This document shows, in pieces, positions 1 to 5,713 of a DNA stretch of 9,236 bases (position 1 is its first letter; the number at the start of each line of letters is the position of its first letter). Source of the DNA: Planctomycetaceae bacterium. Its GTDB lineage: Bacteria; Planctomycetota; UBA1135; GCA-002686595. The stretch covers positions 1 through 9,236 of the forward strand of contig JABWBL010000101.1 in NCBI GenBank assembly GCA_013360535.1. The letters run 5' to 3'. The notes beneath the pieces are model-generated. The model saw only the letters and a list, made by a program, of their open reading frames with translations, did no database searches and was not told the DNA's origin. Made by a program: the position numbers and the translations under genes.

Positions 1-1450
1 GCTCGACCGGCTGGTGCGTCGGCCCGTCCTCGCCGACCGCGACCGAGTCGTGCGTCCACACCGCGAGCAGCGGCAAGCCACACAGCGCCGCGAGCCGCAC
101 CGGCGGCCGCATGTAGTCGCTGAACACGAAGAACGTCGACACGAACGGCCGCACGCCGCCGTGGTAGAGCATCCCGTTGCCGATCGAGCCCATCGCGTGC
201 TCACGCACGCCGTAGTGCACGTTGCGGCCGCCGAACTGGCCCGCGGCGATCGACGAGCTGCCGCCGATCGTGGTCTTGGTCGAGCCGGAGAGGTCCGCGT
301 CGCCACCGATGAGCTCGGGCACGATCGCGGCGAGCGCCTGGATCGCCTTGCCGCTCGCATCCCGCGTCGCGAGGCCCGCGCCCGCGTCCCACTGCGGCAG
401 TTCCTTCTCGCAGCGCGCCGCGAAATCCGCCGGCAATTCGCCCGCCATGCGGCGCTCGAACTCAGCGGCGAGCTCGGGGAACGCCTTGCGGTACGCCGCG
501 AGCCGCTCGAGCCACGCCGCACGCACCTTCGCTCCGCGTGCGACGCCCGTCTTGAAGTGCGCACGCGCCGCGTCGGACACGTCGAAGGACTTCGCCGGAT
601 CGAATCCGAAGCCCTGCTTCACCTTCGCGACTTCGTCGGCACCGAGCGGCGAGCCGTGGGCTTCGCTCGTGCCTTGTTTGGCCGGGCTGCCGAAGCCGAT
701 CGTGGTCTTGACGATCACGAGCGTGGGCTTGTCCTGCTGCGCCGCCGCATTGCCTAGCGCGCGGTCGAGCGCCGCAAGATCGTGGTTGCCGTCGGCGACA
801 CGCTCGACCCGCCAGCCCTGCGCGACGAAACGCGCGGCGACGTCCTCGACATCGAACGAGAGCGACGTCGGGCCATCGAGCGAGATGTCGTTGGCGTCGT
901 AGAGCCACGTCAGCTTGTGCAGCTTGAGCTGGCCCGCGAGCGACGCGGCCTCGTACGTGACGCCCTCCATCATGCAGCCGTCGCCGAGCAGCGCGTACGT
1001 GCGGTGGTCGACGAGCGTATGCCCGGGCTGGTTGAAGCGCGCCGCGAGCGTGCGCTCCGCCAGCGCCATGCCGACCGAATTCGCCGCGCCTTGGCCGAGC
1101 GGCCCGGTCGTCGCCTCGATGCCCTGCGTCTGGAAGTTCTCCGGATGCCCCGGAGTCTTGCTGTGCCACTGGCGGAAGGACTTGAGGTCCTCGAGCGTCA
1201 CCGCGTACCCCGTCAGGTGCAGCAGCGAATACAGCAGCATGCTGCCGTGGCCCGCGCTCAGCACGAAACGGTCGCGGTCGGGCCAGCGTGCGTCGGCCGG
1301 ATCGTGGCGCAGGTGGCGCTGCCACAGCGTGAAGGCCATCGGCGCCGCGCCGAGCGGCAGGCCCGGGTGCCCGGAGTTGGCCTTCTGGATCCCGTCGATC
1401 GACAGGGTCCGGATCGTGTTGACGCACAAGAGGTCGAGGTCGGCGGTCAC
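1..1450 (-). CDS. tkt: Transketolase, C-terminus beyond window edge
   Basis: Transketolase moves two-carbon ketol units between sugar phosphates in the non-oxidative pentose phosphate pathway (cytosolic; thiamine diphosphate and Mg dependent). About 483 residues are visible of a family length near 660. Motifs seen: SGHPG with H28, [24 protein letters not shown], the ThDP/metal motif GDGCMMEG (G156-G158) with its partner DANDISLDG near residue 187, the catalytic Glu in YGVREHAM (E417), and [18 protein letters not shown] just before the window edge. The spacing matches E. coli TktA. The start is GTG at 1448-1450: the protein aligns from its first residues and a GAGGAG ribosome site lies 10 nt upstream. 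The gene lies downstream of ssrA on the same strand, but a strong terminator separates them. Seen: motifs. Known: family role. Identity is near certain; the choice of GTG is well supported but not proven. Confidence 0.97.
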   Translation of the reverse strand, partial: MTADLDLLCVNTIRTLSIDGIQKANSGHPGLPLGAAPMAFTLWQRHLRHDPADARWPDRDRFVLSAGHGSMLLYSLLHLTGYAVTLEDLKSFRQWHSKTPGHPENFQTQGIEATTGPLGQGAANSVGMALAERTLAARFNQPGHTLVDHRTYALLGDGCMMEGVTYEAASLAGQLKLHKLTWLYDANDISLDGPTSLSFDVEDVAARFVAQGWRVERVADGNHDLAALDRALGNAAAQQDKPTLVIVKTTIGFGSPAKQGTSEAHGSPLGADEVAKVKQGFGFDPAKSFDVSDAARAHFKTGVARGAKVRAAWLERLAAYRKAFPELAAEFERRMAGELPADFAARCEKELPQWDAGAGLATRDASGKAIQALAAIVPELIGGDADLSGSTKTTIGGSSSIAAGQFGGRNVHYGVREHAMGSIGNGMLYHGGVRPFVSTFFVFSDYMRPPVRLAALCGLPLLAVWTHDSVAVGEDGPTHQPVE

Positions 1451-1460
1451 GCGCTCAGGT

Positions 1461-1466
1461 CTCCTC
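1461..1466 (-). promoter_or_regulatory. Ribosome binding site of tkt
   Basis: On the minus strand GAGGAG lies 10 nt before the GTG start of transketolase. It is the clearest Shine-Dalgarno site in the window and decides the start codon. Most other genes here have weak or no such site, which suggests transketolase is translated more strongly. Confidence 0.7.
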
Positions 1467-1566
1467 GCGCCCCTGGGTAAGTCGGATCGAGCGCGCGCCG
1501 CACAGATTGGGAAGCGCGCCGCGCAGGGGCAAGCACGAAGGTGGAGCGCGCGCAGGCGAGGCCCCG

Positions 1567-1607
1567 AAAACGAACGCGCGCCCGCGGGGAAGCTCCCAGC
1601 GGGCGCG
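1567..1607 (-). terminator. Intrinsic terminator of ssrA
   Basis: Reading the minus strand, a perfect 9-bp stem CGCGCCCGC / GCGGGCGCG (1599-1607 with 1577-1585) encloses a 13-nt loop that can itself form a short GGGA/TCCC hairpin. The stem is followed by CGTTCG and then TTTT (1567-1570). It starts 6 nt beyond the tmRNA CCA end, exactly where transcription of ssrA should stop, and would insulate transketolase from ssrA. Confidence 0.75.
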
Positions 1608-1613
1608 TGAAGA

Positions 1614-1969
1614 TGGTGGAGGCGGCGGGAGTCGAACCCGCGTCCCGGAATCCATCCGCGACCGGCGTCTACGTGTGTAGCCCTTGGTTTGTGCCGTCTC
1701 CGGGGCGCCCATGGGCAGGCTCCCCGCAGACCGCCGTCGATCTGTCTCGCCGGGGCGTGCTCGACGGTGAGCCGACCCGGCCAGCCTGCTGGTGGCGTCG
1801 TACCGCGGCCGCAGGCGCTCCGCGGAGGACGGCTGGCCTAGTTCTTAGGCAGCGAGAGCGTAATCATTGGCAGGTTATGCCGTTTCCCGAGAGGATTTTA
1901 CGGGATGACTCGAGATCCCCGACACGCGACCTGAAGCGCACGCAAACCGGTCGAGACCGGTGCGCCCCC
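1614..1969 (-). ncRNA. ssrA: Transfer-messenger RNA (tmRNA, one-piece)
   Basis: tmRNA with SmpB rescues ribosomes stalled on broken mRNAs and tags the nascent peptide for proteolysis. The 5' end GGGGGCG (1963-1969) pairs over 7 bp (one G-U) with CGCCTCC near the 3' end, followed by A and an encoded CCA (1614-1616). Other landmarks: the 5' block GGTCTCGACCGG, the T arm with GGTTCGACTCCCGC, and GGGCTACACACGTAGACGCC of the 3' part. A CCCG/CGGG stem before the resume codon fits pseudoknot 1. The RNA is contiguous (356 nt with CCA), not the circularly permuted two-piece form. smpB lies 54 nt upstream on the same strand. Seen: all these blocks; the fold of the later pseudoknots was not checked. Confidence 0.97.
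1845..1871 (-). other. tmRNA tag reading frame, ANDYALAA
   Basis: The resume codon GCC (1869-1871) is followed by AAT GAT TAC GCT CTC GCT GCC and the stop TAA, giving the encoded tag ANDYALAA. With the alanine carried by charged tmRNA the added tag would be AANDYALAA. The AND start and ALAA end match the family; ALAA is the ClpXP-recognised end. The tag lacks the two middle residues of E. coli ANDENYALAA. An A lies four bases before the resume codon, as in E. coli. Confidence 0.9.
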
Positions 1970-1980
1970 AAGTGAGCGGG

Positions 1981-2009
1981 AGCCTAGCACGAGAGTGCGG
2001 AACTTCCCA
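1981..2009 (-). promoter_or_regulatory. Candidate ssrA promoter
   Basis: On the minus strand TAGGCT (1981-1986) is preceded by TGC, an extended -10. A weak -35 TGGGAA (2004-2009) lies 17 nt further upstream. The -10 ends 11 nt before the mature tmRNA 5' end, so a short leader would be removed by RNase P. ssrA could also be read through from smpB. Confidence 0.4.
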
Positions 2010-2023
2010 GCCGGCGCGGCGAG

Positions 2024-2497
2024 TCAACGCCGGCGCGACATCGCGCGGTCCATGTCGCGCTGGTCGTTCTTTTCGCGCTCGCGTTCGCGCTTGTCGTGCA
2101 GCTTGCGGCCGCGGGCGAGCGCGATCTCGACCTTGACGCGCGCGCCGAGGAAGTAGAGCTGCAGCGGCACGATCGTGATGCCCTTCTCGCGCACGGCCTC
2201 GGTCCAGCGCTTGAGCTCGCGCTTGTGGACGAGCAGCCGCCGGTCGCGCGTCGGCACGTGGTTCTGGATGTTGCCGTGGCTGTATTCGGGGATGTGCGCC
2301 TGGAGGAGCCAGAGCTCGCCCCCGCGCAGCAGCCCGAAGGCCTCGACGATCGAGGCCTGGCCCTGGCGCAGGCTCTTGACCTCGGTGCCCTTGAGCTCGA
2401 GGCCGCACTCGAGCGTCTCGAGGAACTCGAAGTCGTACCGGGCCCGGCGGTTCTCGGCGATCAGGCGCCGAGTCTTGGTGTCCTTGGTGTCCGCCAT
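2024..2497 (-). CDS. smpB: SsrA-binding protein SmpB
   Basis: SmpB binds the tRNA-like domain of tmRNA and places it in the empty A site of stalled ribosomes. The 157-residue product has the normal family length. Visible signatures: NRRARYDFEFLETLECGLEL with KGTEVKSLR (about residues 16-44), AFGLLRGGELWLLQAHIPEY, HGNIQNHVPTRDRRLLVHK, and the basic C-terminal tail RGRKLHDKREREREKNDQRD that becomes helical in the mRNA channel. I chose ATG at 2495-2497 because the protein aligns from there (MADTKDTKTRRLIAENRRA). The frame stays open upstream to 2653 but would run antisense through tRNA-Leu. No clear Shine-Dalgarno site precedes the ATG. smpB sits directly upstream of ssrA on the same strand, so the two partners of trans-translation are together. 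Confidence 0.97.
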   Translation of the reverse strand: MADTKDTKTRRLIAENRRARYDFEFLETLECGLELKGTEVKSLRQGQASIVEAFGLLRGGELWLLQAHIPEYSHGNIQNHVPTRDRRLLVHKRELKRWTEAVREKGITIVPLQLYFLGARVKVEIALARGRKLHDKREREREKNDQRDMDRAMSRRR

Positions 2498-2509
2498 GGC
2501 GAGCGGGAG

Positions 2510-2538
2510 AGCGTAGCCCCATGCCCGCGCGGCCTCCA
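2510..2538 (-). promoter_or_regulatory. Weak candidate smpB promoter, nearly leaderless
   Basis: On the minus strand TACGCT (2510-2515) resembles the TAC-type -10 seen before the tRNAs. It lies 12 nt upstream of the smpB ATG; a poor -35 TGGAGG (2533-2538) is 17 nt further up. If used, the transcript would start about 5 nt before the ATG, consistent with the missing ribosome site. By-eye call only. Confidence 0.25.
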
Positions 2539-2579
2539 GCCGCGCCTTGGGTGACGCTCCACAAACCTCGGGCAGGCCG

Positions 2580-2608
2580 TTGACGAGCCGCCCTGCGCTC
2601 CGTACTGT
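2580..2608 (+). promoter_or_regulatory. Promoter of tRNA-Leu
   Basis: TTGACG (2580-2585), a 17-nt spacer and TACTGT (2603-2608) form a sigma-70-type promoter ending 17 nt before the tRNA. The -35 matches the consensus at five of six bases. Confidence 0.6.
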
Positions 2609-2625
2609 CTCCGGCCCTTCACCCT

Positions 2626-2714
2626 GCCCGGGTGGCGGAATTGGCAGACGCACTAGGTTCAGGTCCTAGCGCCTTTAAACGGGCATACGGGTTCGACTCC
2701 CGTCCCGGGCACCA
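2626..2714 (+). tRNA. tRNA-Leu (anticodon CAG)
   Basis: A complete type II tRNA of 89 nt including the encoded CCA. The acceptor stem GCCCGGG/CCCGGGC is a perfect 7 bp with discriminator A. The anticodon stem CTAGG/CCTAG holds the loop TTCAGGT, giving anticodon CAG, which reads CUG, a codon expected to dominate leucine usage in so GC-rich a genome. A long variable arm follows, then T arm ACGGG/CCCGT with loop TTCGACT. It is divergent from smpB. Confidence 0.97.
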
Positions 2715-2741
2715 CATCTCGCTCGCACCGCGCCCCTCGCG

Positions 2742-2927
2742 ATGAGCAACGAAGGAAATCTCCCCCCCGCAGGCCAGCGGCCGCCGTCCGAAGGCGAGCC
2801 CGCCCCGCGTCCGCCGCAGGACACGTCGCTCCTGGGCTACCTCAAGTGGAGCGCGCTGATGGTCGTCGTGGTCGCCGTCTTCGGCTTCCTCGCCTCGCGC
2901 GTGCTGCGCTGGCTCGACCTCGCCTGA
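2742..2927 (+). CDS. Small single-pass membrane protein, 61 aa, hypothetical
   Basis: I do not recognise a family. The product has a Pro/Glu-rich, probably disordered first 28 residues (PPAGQRPPSEGEPAPRPPQ) and one hydrophobic segment at about residues 37-52 (SALMVVVVAVFGFLAS), then RVLRWLDLA with positive charges. The ATG lies 27 nt after the tRNA-Leu CCA end, with no terminator between them, so it could be carried on read-through from the tRNA promoter. No ribosome site is evident. The clean membrane-segment layout supports a real gene; short length and lack of known homologues limit confidence. It converges with the 33-aa gene. Confidence 0.5.
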   Translation: MSNEGNLPPAGQRPPSEGEPAPRPPQDTSLLGYLKWSALMVVVVAVFGFLASRVLRWLDLA

Positions 2928-2942
2928 GGACGCGAGCGCGGC

Positions 2943-3044
2943 TCAGAACGAACCGTCGCGCGGGAAGGCGAGGATCGCCGCGACGACCACCGCGAACACG
3001 AGCAGGGCCGCGAGCCCGAGCACGATCCACAGCGTCATCGACAT
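2943..3044 (-). CDS. Tiny membrane protein, 33 aa, hypothetical
   Basis: The product is almost wholly one transmembrane segment (residues 5-27, LWIVLGLAALLVFAVVV and on) ending in FPRDGSF. The ATG is 11 nt downstream of the rsmG stop on the same strand, so translation could be coupled to rsmG. The frame is open further upstream (to 3134) but that part overlaps the end of rsmG in another frame and reads as Arg-rich shadow sequence. A second ATG at codon 3 is an alternative start. No family recognised. Confidence 0.4.
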   Translation of the reverse strand: MSMTLWIVLGLAALLVFAVVVAAILAFPRDGSF

Positions 3045-3055
3045 GGCGCGCGCTT

Positions 3056-3904
3056 TCAGTTCCCGTGGCCGCCGGGCGCGCGGTAGACGAGGAACGCACG
3101 GTCGCCCAGCTCGCCGGGGAGCTTGTGCTCCCACACGGTGTCGAGCCGGAAGCCTAGGCGCTCGGCCTCACGCTCCGCCGCACGCGCCTCGCGCGACCAC
3201 GACGGGCCCTTGAGCATCACGAGGTCCTTGTGCGAGTGGCGCACCTTGCGCAGCAGGCGCACGTTCTCGCGCACCGAGCTCACCGCGCGCACGAGCACGA
3301 TGTCGTACTTGTTGCGGGCGAGGTGGTCCTCCGCGCGCTCGGCGACGGCGCTCGCGTTGGGCACTTTCAGCGCCGCGATGCACTCGTTGACGAAGTCGAT
3401 GCGCTTGCGCGTCGAGTCGAGCAGCACCACGCGCACCTGCGGCTCCGAGAGCGCGACCGGCATGCCGGGAAAGCCCGCGCCGGTGCCCATGTCGAGCAGC
3501 GCGCGGCCGACCAGCGGCAGGAGCCGCGTCGTGCGCCAGGAGTCGAGGTAGTGCTTCGCGGCGACCTCGCGCGGCTCGACGATCGCCGTCAGGTTCATGC
3601 GCCGGTTGCCGTCGAGCACGACGCGCGCGTGCTCGGCAAAACGATCGAGCAGGTGCGCCGCGATCTCCTCGCCCTCGAAGGCCCAGGCCATCGCCGCCCG
3701 CAGCTCGTCGAGCGACGGCACGGGCGTGTGGGCGTGCTCGAGCACCGAGTCGGGATCCTCGTCCTTGCGCGACCGCGGAGCAGCCTTGGGGTCGGCCCCA
3801 GAATCAGGACCGGCGTCCGATCCGGCGTCCGCGCCGCCCGCGGGCTCGCGCGGCTCCTCACGATCCTCGTCCGCAGGCTGCATCCGGGCTTCGCTGGCGG
3901 TCAT
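3056..3904 (-). CDS. rsmG: 16S rRNA (guanine-N7)-methyltransferase RsmG (GidB)
   Basis: RsmG uses SAM to make m7G527 in the 530 loop of 16S rRNA; loss of this mark is known to give low-level streptomycin resistance. The family core starts near residue 64: NRRMNLTAI (100-108), KHYLDSW (117-123), the SAM motif LDMGTGAGFPGMPVAL (137 on), LLDSTRKRIDFVNE, the VRAVSSVREN block and VMLKGPSW. The product is 282 aa against about 210 for the family, because residues 1-63 are an added acidic, Ala/Gly/Asp/Pro-rich tail with no known domain. ATG at 3902-3904 is chosen because AGGA lies 8 nt upstream; ATG at codon 8 is possible. The frame is open further upstream only as GC-driven shadow across tRNA-Trp and antisense to pcnB. 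It lies downstream of tRNA-Trp on the same strand. Core identity is firm; the exact start is less sure. Confidence 0.95.
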   Translation of the reverse strand: MTASEARMQPADEDREEPREPAGGADAGSDAGPDSGADPKAAPRSRKDEDPDSVLEHAHTPVPSLDELRAAMAWAFEGEEIAAHLLDRFAEHARVVLDGNRRMNLTAIVEPREVAAKHYLDSWRTTRLLPLVGRALLDMGTGAGFPGMPVALSEPQVRVVLLDSTRKRIDFVNECIAALKVPNASAVAERAEDHLARNKYDIVLVRAVSSVRENVRLLRKVRHSHKDLVMLKGPSWSREARAAEREAERLGFRLDTVWEHKLPGELGDRAFLVYRAPGGHGN

Positions 3905-3934
3905 GGTGGGCGTCCTGCGACTTGGGGGGAGCAA

Positions 3935-3965
3935 TCCGGAGGCCGGAGGCGGCCGAAGCGTTCGG
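3935..3965 (-). other. Two small hairpins in the tRNA-Trp/rsmG gap
   Basis: The 130-nt gap between tRNA-Trp and rsmG holds two perfect 5-bp hairpins: CCGAA/TTCGG with a GCG loop (3953-3965) and TCCGG/CCGGA with a 3-nt loop (3935-3947). Neither is followed by a T run, so they do not look like terminators. A TATCCT hexamer in the gap has no fitting -35. They may be leader structure of rsmG or chance in GC-rich DNA. Confidence 0.25.
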
Positions 3966-4034
3966 ACGGGCTGCGAACAGGATACCGCCCCTGCGTCGGC
4001 GAGCGGGGGCCGCGAGCGCGGGAACGGGAAGGTT

Positions 4035-4111
4035 TGGCAGGCCAGCAGGGATTCGAACCCCGAACCTACTGATTTGGAATCAGTCGCTCTAACCGTTGGA
4101 GCTACTGGCCT
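4035..4111 (-). tRNA. tRNA-Trp (anticodon CCA)
   Basis: On the minus strand the acceptor stem AGGCCAG/CTGGCCT is a perfect 7 bp, followed by discriminator G (usual for bacterial tRNA-Trp) and an encoded CCA (4035-4037). The anticodon stem ACTGA/TCAGT holds loop TTCCAAA, giving anticodon CCA. The T arm contains GGGTTCGAATCCC. Total 77 nt. It lies upstream of rsmG and is divergent from pcnB. Confidence 0.97.
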
Positions 4112-4123
4112 GTGGAGCGCACC

Positions 4124-4152
4124 AGAGTAGGGCCCGCGGGCGTCCGTGGCAA
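4124..4152 (-). promoter_or_regulatory. Promoter of tRNA-Trp
   Basis: Reading the minus strand, TTGCCA (4147-4152), a 17-nt spacer and TACTCT (4124-4129) form a sigma-70-type promoter, with the -10 ending 12 nt before the tRNA 5' end. The layout closely repeats the tRNA-Leu promoter: near-consensus -35, same spacing, -10 of the form TACTnT. Confidence 0.6.
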
Positions 4153-4190
4153 CAGCGCTCCCGAGCGCTGGGCGTCGCCGCAGCACGCCC

Positions 4191-4218
4191 TTCAAGCCGT
4201 GCAAGCCCGCGCTACAGT
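4191..4218 (+). promoter_or_regulatory. Candidate pcnB promoter
   Basis: TACAGT (4213-4218) matches four of six -10 bases. A weak -35 TTCAAG (4191-4196) lies 16 nt upstream. Transcription would start near 4225, giving a leader of about 28 nt before the ATG at 4253. Its -35 is 38 bp from the -35 of the divergent tRNA-Trp promoter. Confidence 0.4.
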
Positions 4219-4252
4219 GTCCGCTTCCGCGGCACCGACCACGGCCTCCCCC

Positions 4253-5641
4253 ATGCCCGTCCCCGACAATCCGCGCGCACGTCCGGCCCCGCTCCCGCGG
4301 GTGATCCCGGCGGACATCCCCCACTCGGCGCTCGACCAGAACGCGTTGCGCGTCATCTCGCGCCTGCAGCGCGAGCAGCACGAGGCCTACCTCGTCGGCG
4401 GCTGCGTGCGCGACCTGCTGCTCGGCCGGCGCCCCAAGGACTACGACGTCGCGACGTCGGCCACGCCGCGGCGCGTCAAGTCGCTCTTCTCCAACGGCCG
4501 CATCATCGGCCGGCGCTTCAAGCTCGTGCACGTCACCTACGGCGGGCAGATCGTCGAGACCGCGACCTTCCGCCGTGCGCCGCAGAAGTCGGACGAGGAC
4601 GGCGAGGACCTGCTGATCGTCGACGACAACGAGTTCGGGACGGCCGAGGAGGACGCGCGCCGCCGCGACTTCACGATCAACGCGCTGTTCCTCAACCCCT
4701 ACCGCCACGAGATCCTCGACTACGTCGACGGGCTCGAGGACCTCGAGGCCGGCGTGCTGCGCACGATCGGCGAGCCGCGCGTGCGCATGGCGGAAGACCC
4801 GGTGCGCATCCTGCGCGCGGTCAAGTTCGCGACGCGGCTGGGCTTCCGCATCGAAGAAGGCACGTGGGCCGCGATGATCGAGCTCGCGCCGGAACTGGCG
4901 CGTTCCGCGAAGCCGCGTGTGCTCGAGGAGCTGCTCCGTCTCCTGCGTTCGGGCACCGCGCTCGGCGCGCTGCGCATGATGCGCGCCTGCGGGGCGCTGA
5001 AGGTGCTCCTGCCCGAAGTGGACGCGTTCCTCGGAGACCGCGAGAGCGCCGACGCGACCGTGCACGAGCGCGCGGAGTCCTTCTGGCGCTTGCTCGAGGC
5101 GCTCGACAGCGATGTCCACCAAGGCAACCTGCCTTCGACCGCCGCGTGCGTGGCCGTACTGTTCCTGCGTGGCATCGAGCGCGAGGCCAACGTCGATTCG
5201 CGCACGCACGCGAGCCTCGGCGACCCCGATCCGGAGCATCCGTCCGACAAGCGCCTCTCCGCCGTGGCCGAGCGCCGCCTCGAGGAGTTCGCGGTCGACT
5301 ACCGCCTGTCGCGCCGCGACGCGAACAAGGCCGCCCGCGCGATCTCGCTGCAGCGCCGCTTCACGCAGCCCGCGACCAAGCGCTTCAGCCCGCTGATGTT
5401 CGCGCGCAGCGAGGACTTCACCGAGGCCCTCGAGCTCTTCCGCCTGCGCTCGCTGGCCTGGGGCCAGGGCTGGGACGTGTACGAGGCCTGGCGCGAGCGC
5501 GCACGCGAGGCCGGGACGGCGACGCCCGAGCAGCTCGAGCAGGAGAAGAAGCGCAAGCGCCGTCGCGGCCGGCGCAGGCGGCGCGGCGGAAACCGCTCCG
5601 ACGACTCGGGCGCCCCGGAAGGTCTTTCCGGCGACGAGTGA
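4253..5641 (+). CDS. pcnB: Poly(A) polymerase I-type nucleotidyltransferase PcnB
   Basis: A class II nucleotidyltransferase of the PAP I / CCA-adding superfamily; PAP I adds 3' adenosines that hasten RNA decay. The 462-residue product begins with the PAP I-type lead (RVIPADIPHSALDQNALRVI), then LVGGCVRDLLLGRRPKDYDVAT (residues 47-68) with catalytic D63 and D65, GRIIGRRFKLVHV, VETATFR, the DNEFGTAEEDA and RRDFTINALF blocks, and EDPVRILRAVKFATRLGF. The IIGRRFKLVHV and EDPVRILRAVKF segments are typical of PAP I rather than tRNA CCA-adding enzymes. The C-terminus is strongly basic (KKRKRRRGRRRRRGG), as in E. coli PAP I. No clear ribosome site. ATG at 4253 is preferred; an in-frame GTG at 4217 would overlap the candidate promoter. 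The CCA ends encoded in both tRNAs here also favour a tailing role. Seen: motifs. PAP versus CCA activity is inferred. Confidence 0.9.
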   Translation: MPVPDNPRARPAPLPRVIPADIPHSALDQNALRVISRLQREQHEAYLVGGCVRDLLLGRRPKDYDVATSATPRRVKSLFSNGRIIGRRFKLVHVTYGGQIVETATFRRAPQKSDEDGEDLLIVDDNEFGTAEEDARRRDFTINALFLNPYRHEILDYVDGLEDLEAGVLRTIGEPRVRMAEDPVRILRAVKFATRLGFRIEEGTWAAMIELAPELARSAKPRVLEELLRLLRSGTALGALRMMRACGALKVLLPEVDAFLGDRESADATVHERAESFWRLLEALDSDVHQGNLPSTAACVAVLFLRGIEREANVDSRTHASLGDPDPEHPSDKRLSAVAERRLEEFAVDYRLSRRDANKAARAISLQRRFTQPATKRFSPLMFARSEDFTEALELFRLRSLAWGQGWDVYEAWRERAREAGTATPEQLEQEKKRKRRRGRRRRRGGNRSDDSGAPEGLSGDE

Positions 5642-5659
5642 GCCGCGCGTCAGGAAAAC

Positions 5660-5684
5660 GGCGGGCTTTTCTCGCTCGCCCGCC
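5660..5684 (+). terminator. GC hairpin after pcnB, weak terminator candidate
   Basis: A perfect 7-bp stem GGCGGGC/GCCCGCC with an 11-nt loop starts 18 nt after the pcnB stop. No T run follows on the plus strand; the T run is in the loop. On the minus strand the same hairpin is followed by GTTTTCC, but no minus-strand gene ends here. It may cause pausing or aid 3'-end formation of pcnB mRNA. Confidence 0.3.
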
Positions 5685-5699
5685 CCGCCGCGCAAGCCG

Positions 5700-5708
5700 T
5701 GTTACGGT
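5700..5708 (+). promoter_or_regulatory. Candidate extended -10 promoter of the structured RNA
   Basis: TG-T-TACGGT is an extended -10 (TGn then a TAC-type hexamer at 5703-5708, like those before the tRNAs and pcnB). The region 17 nt upstream is CCGCCC, not a usable -35. Transcription would start near 5714-5715, where the first helix of the proposed RNA begins. Confidence 0.3.
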
Positions 5709-5713
5709 TCCTT

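Noticed and set aside
14..1480. Several plus-strand open frames opposite transketolase
   Set aside because: The minus strand encodes continuous transketolase with all catalytic motifs; the plus frames are compositional shadows.
2498..2653. N-terminal extension of SmpB
   Set aside because: It would be encoded antisense to tRNA-Leu and its promoter, and SmpB aligns from the ATG at 2497.
2920..2948. CTGAG/CTCAG inverted repeat between the two small convergent genes as a terminator
   Set aside because: Only 5 bp with a long loop and no T run; it could easily be chance.
4217..4252. GTG at 4217 as the pcnB start
   Set aside because: It overlaps the candidate -10 element, and the added residues (SASAAPTTASP) have no counterpart in the family.
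3905..5695. Very long minus-strand open frame continuing upstream of rsmG
   Set aside because: It runs through tRNA-Trp and antisense to pcnB, its sequence is low-complexity Arg/Ala/Glu, and rsmG has its own ATG with a ribosome site. It is an effect of high GC content.
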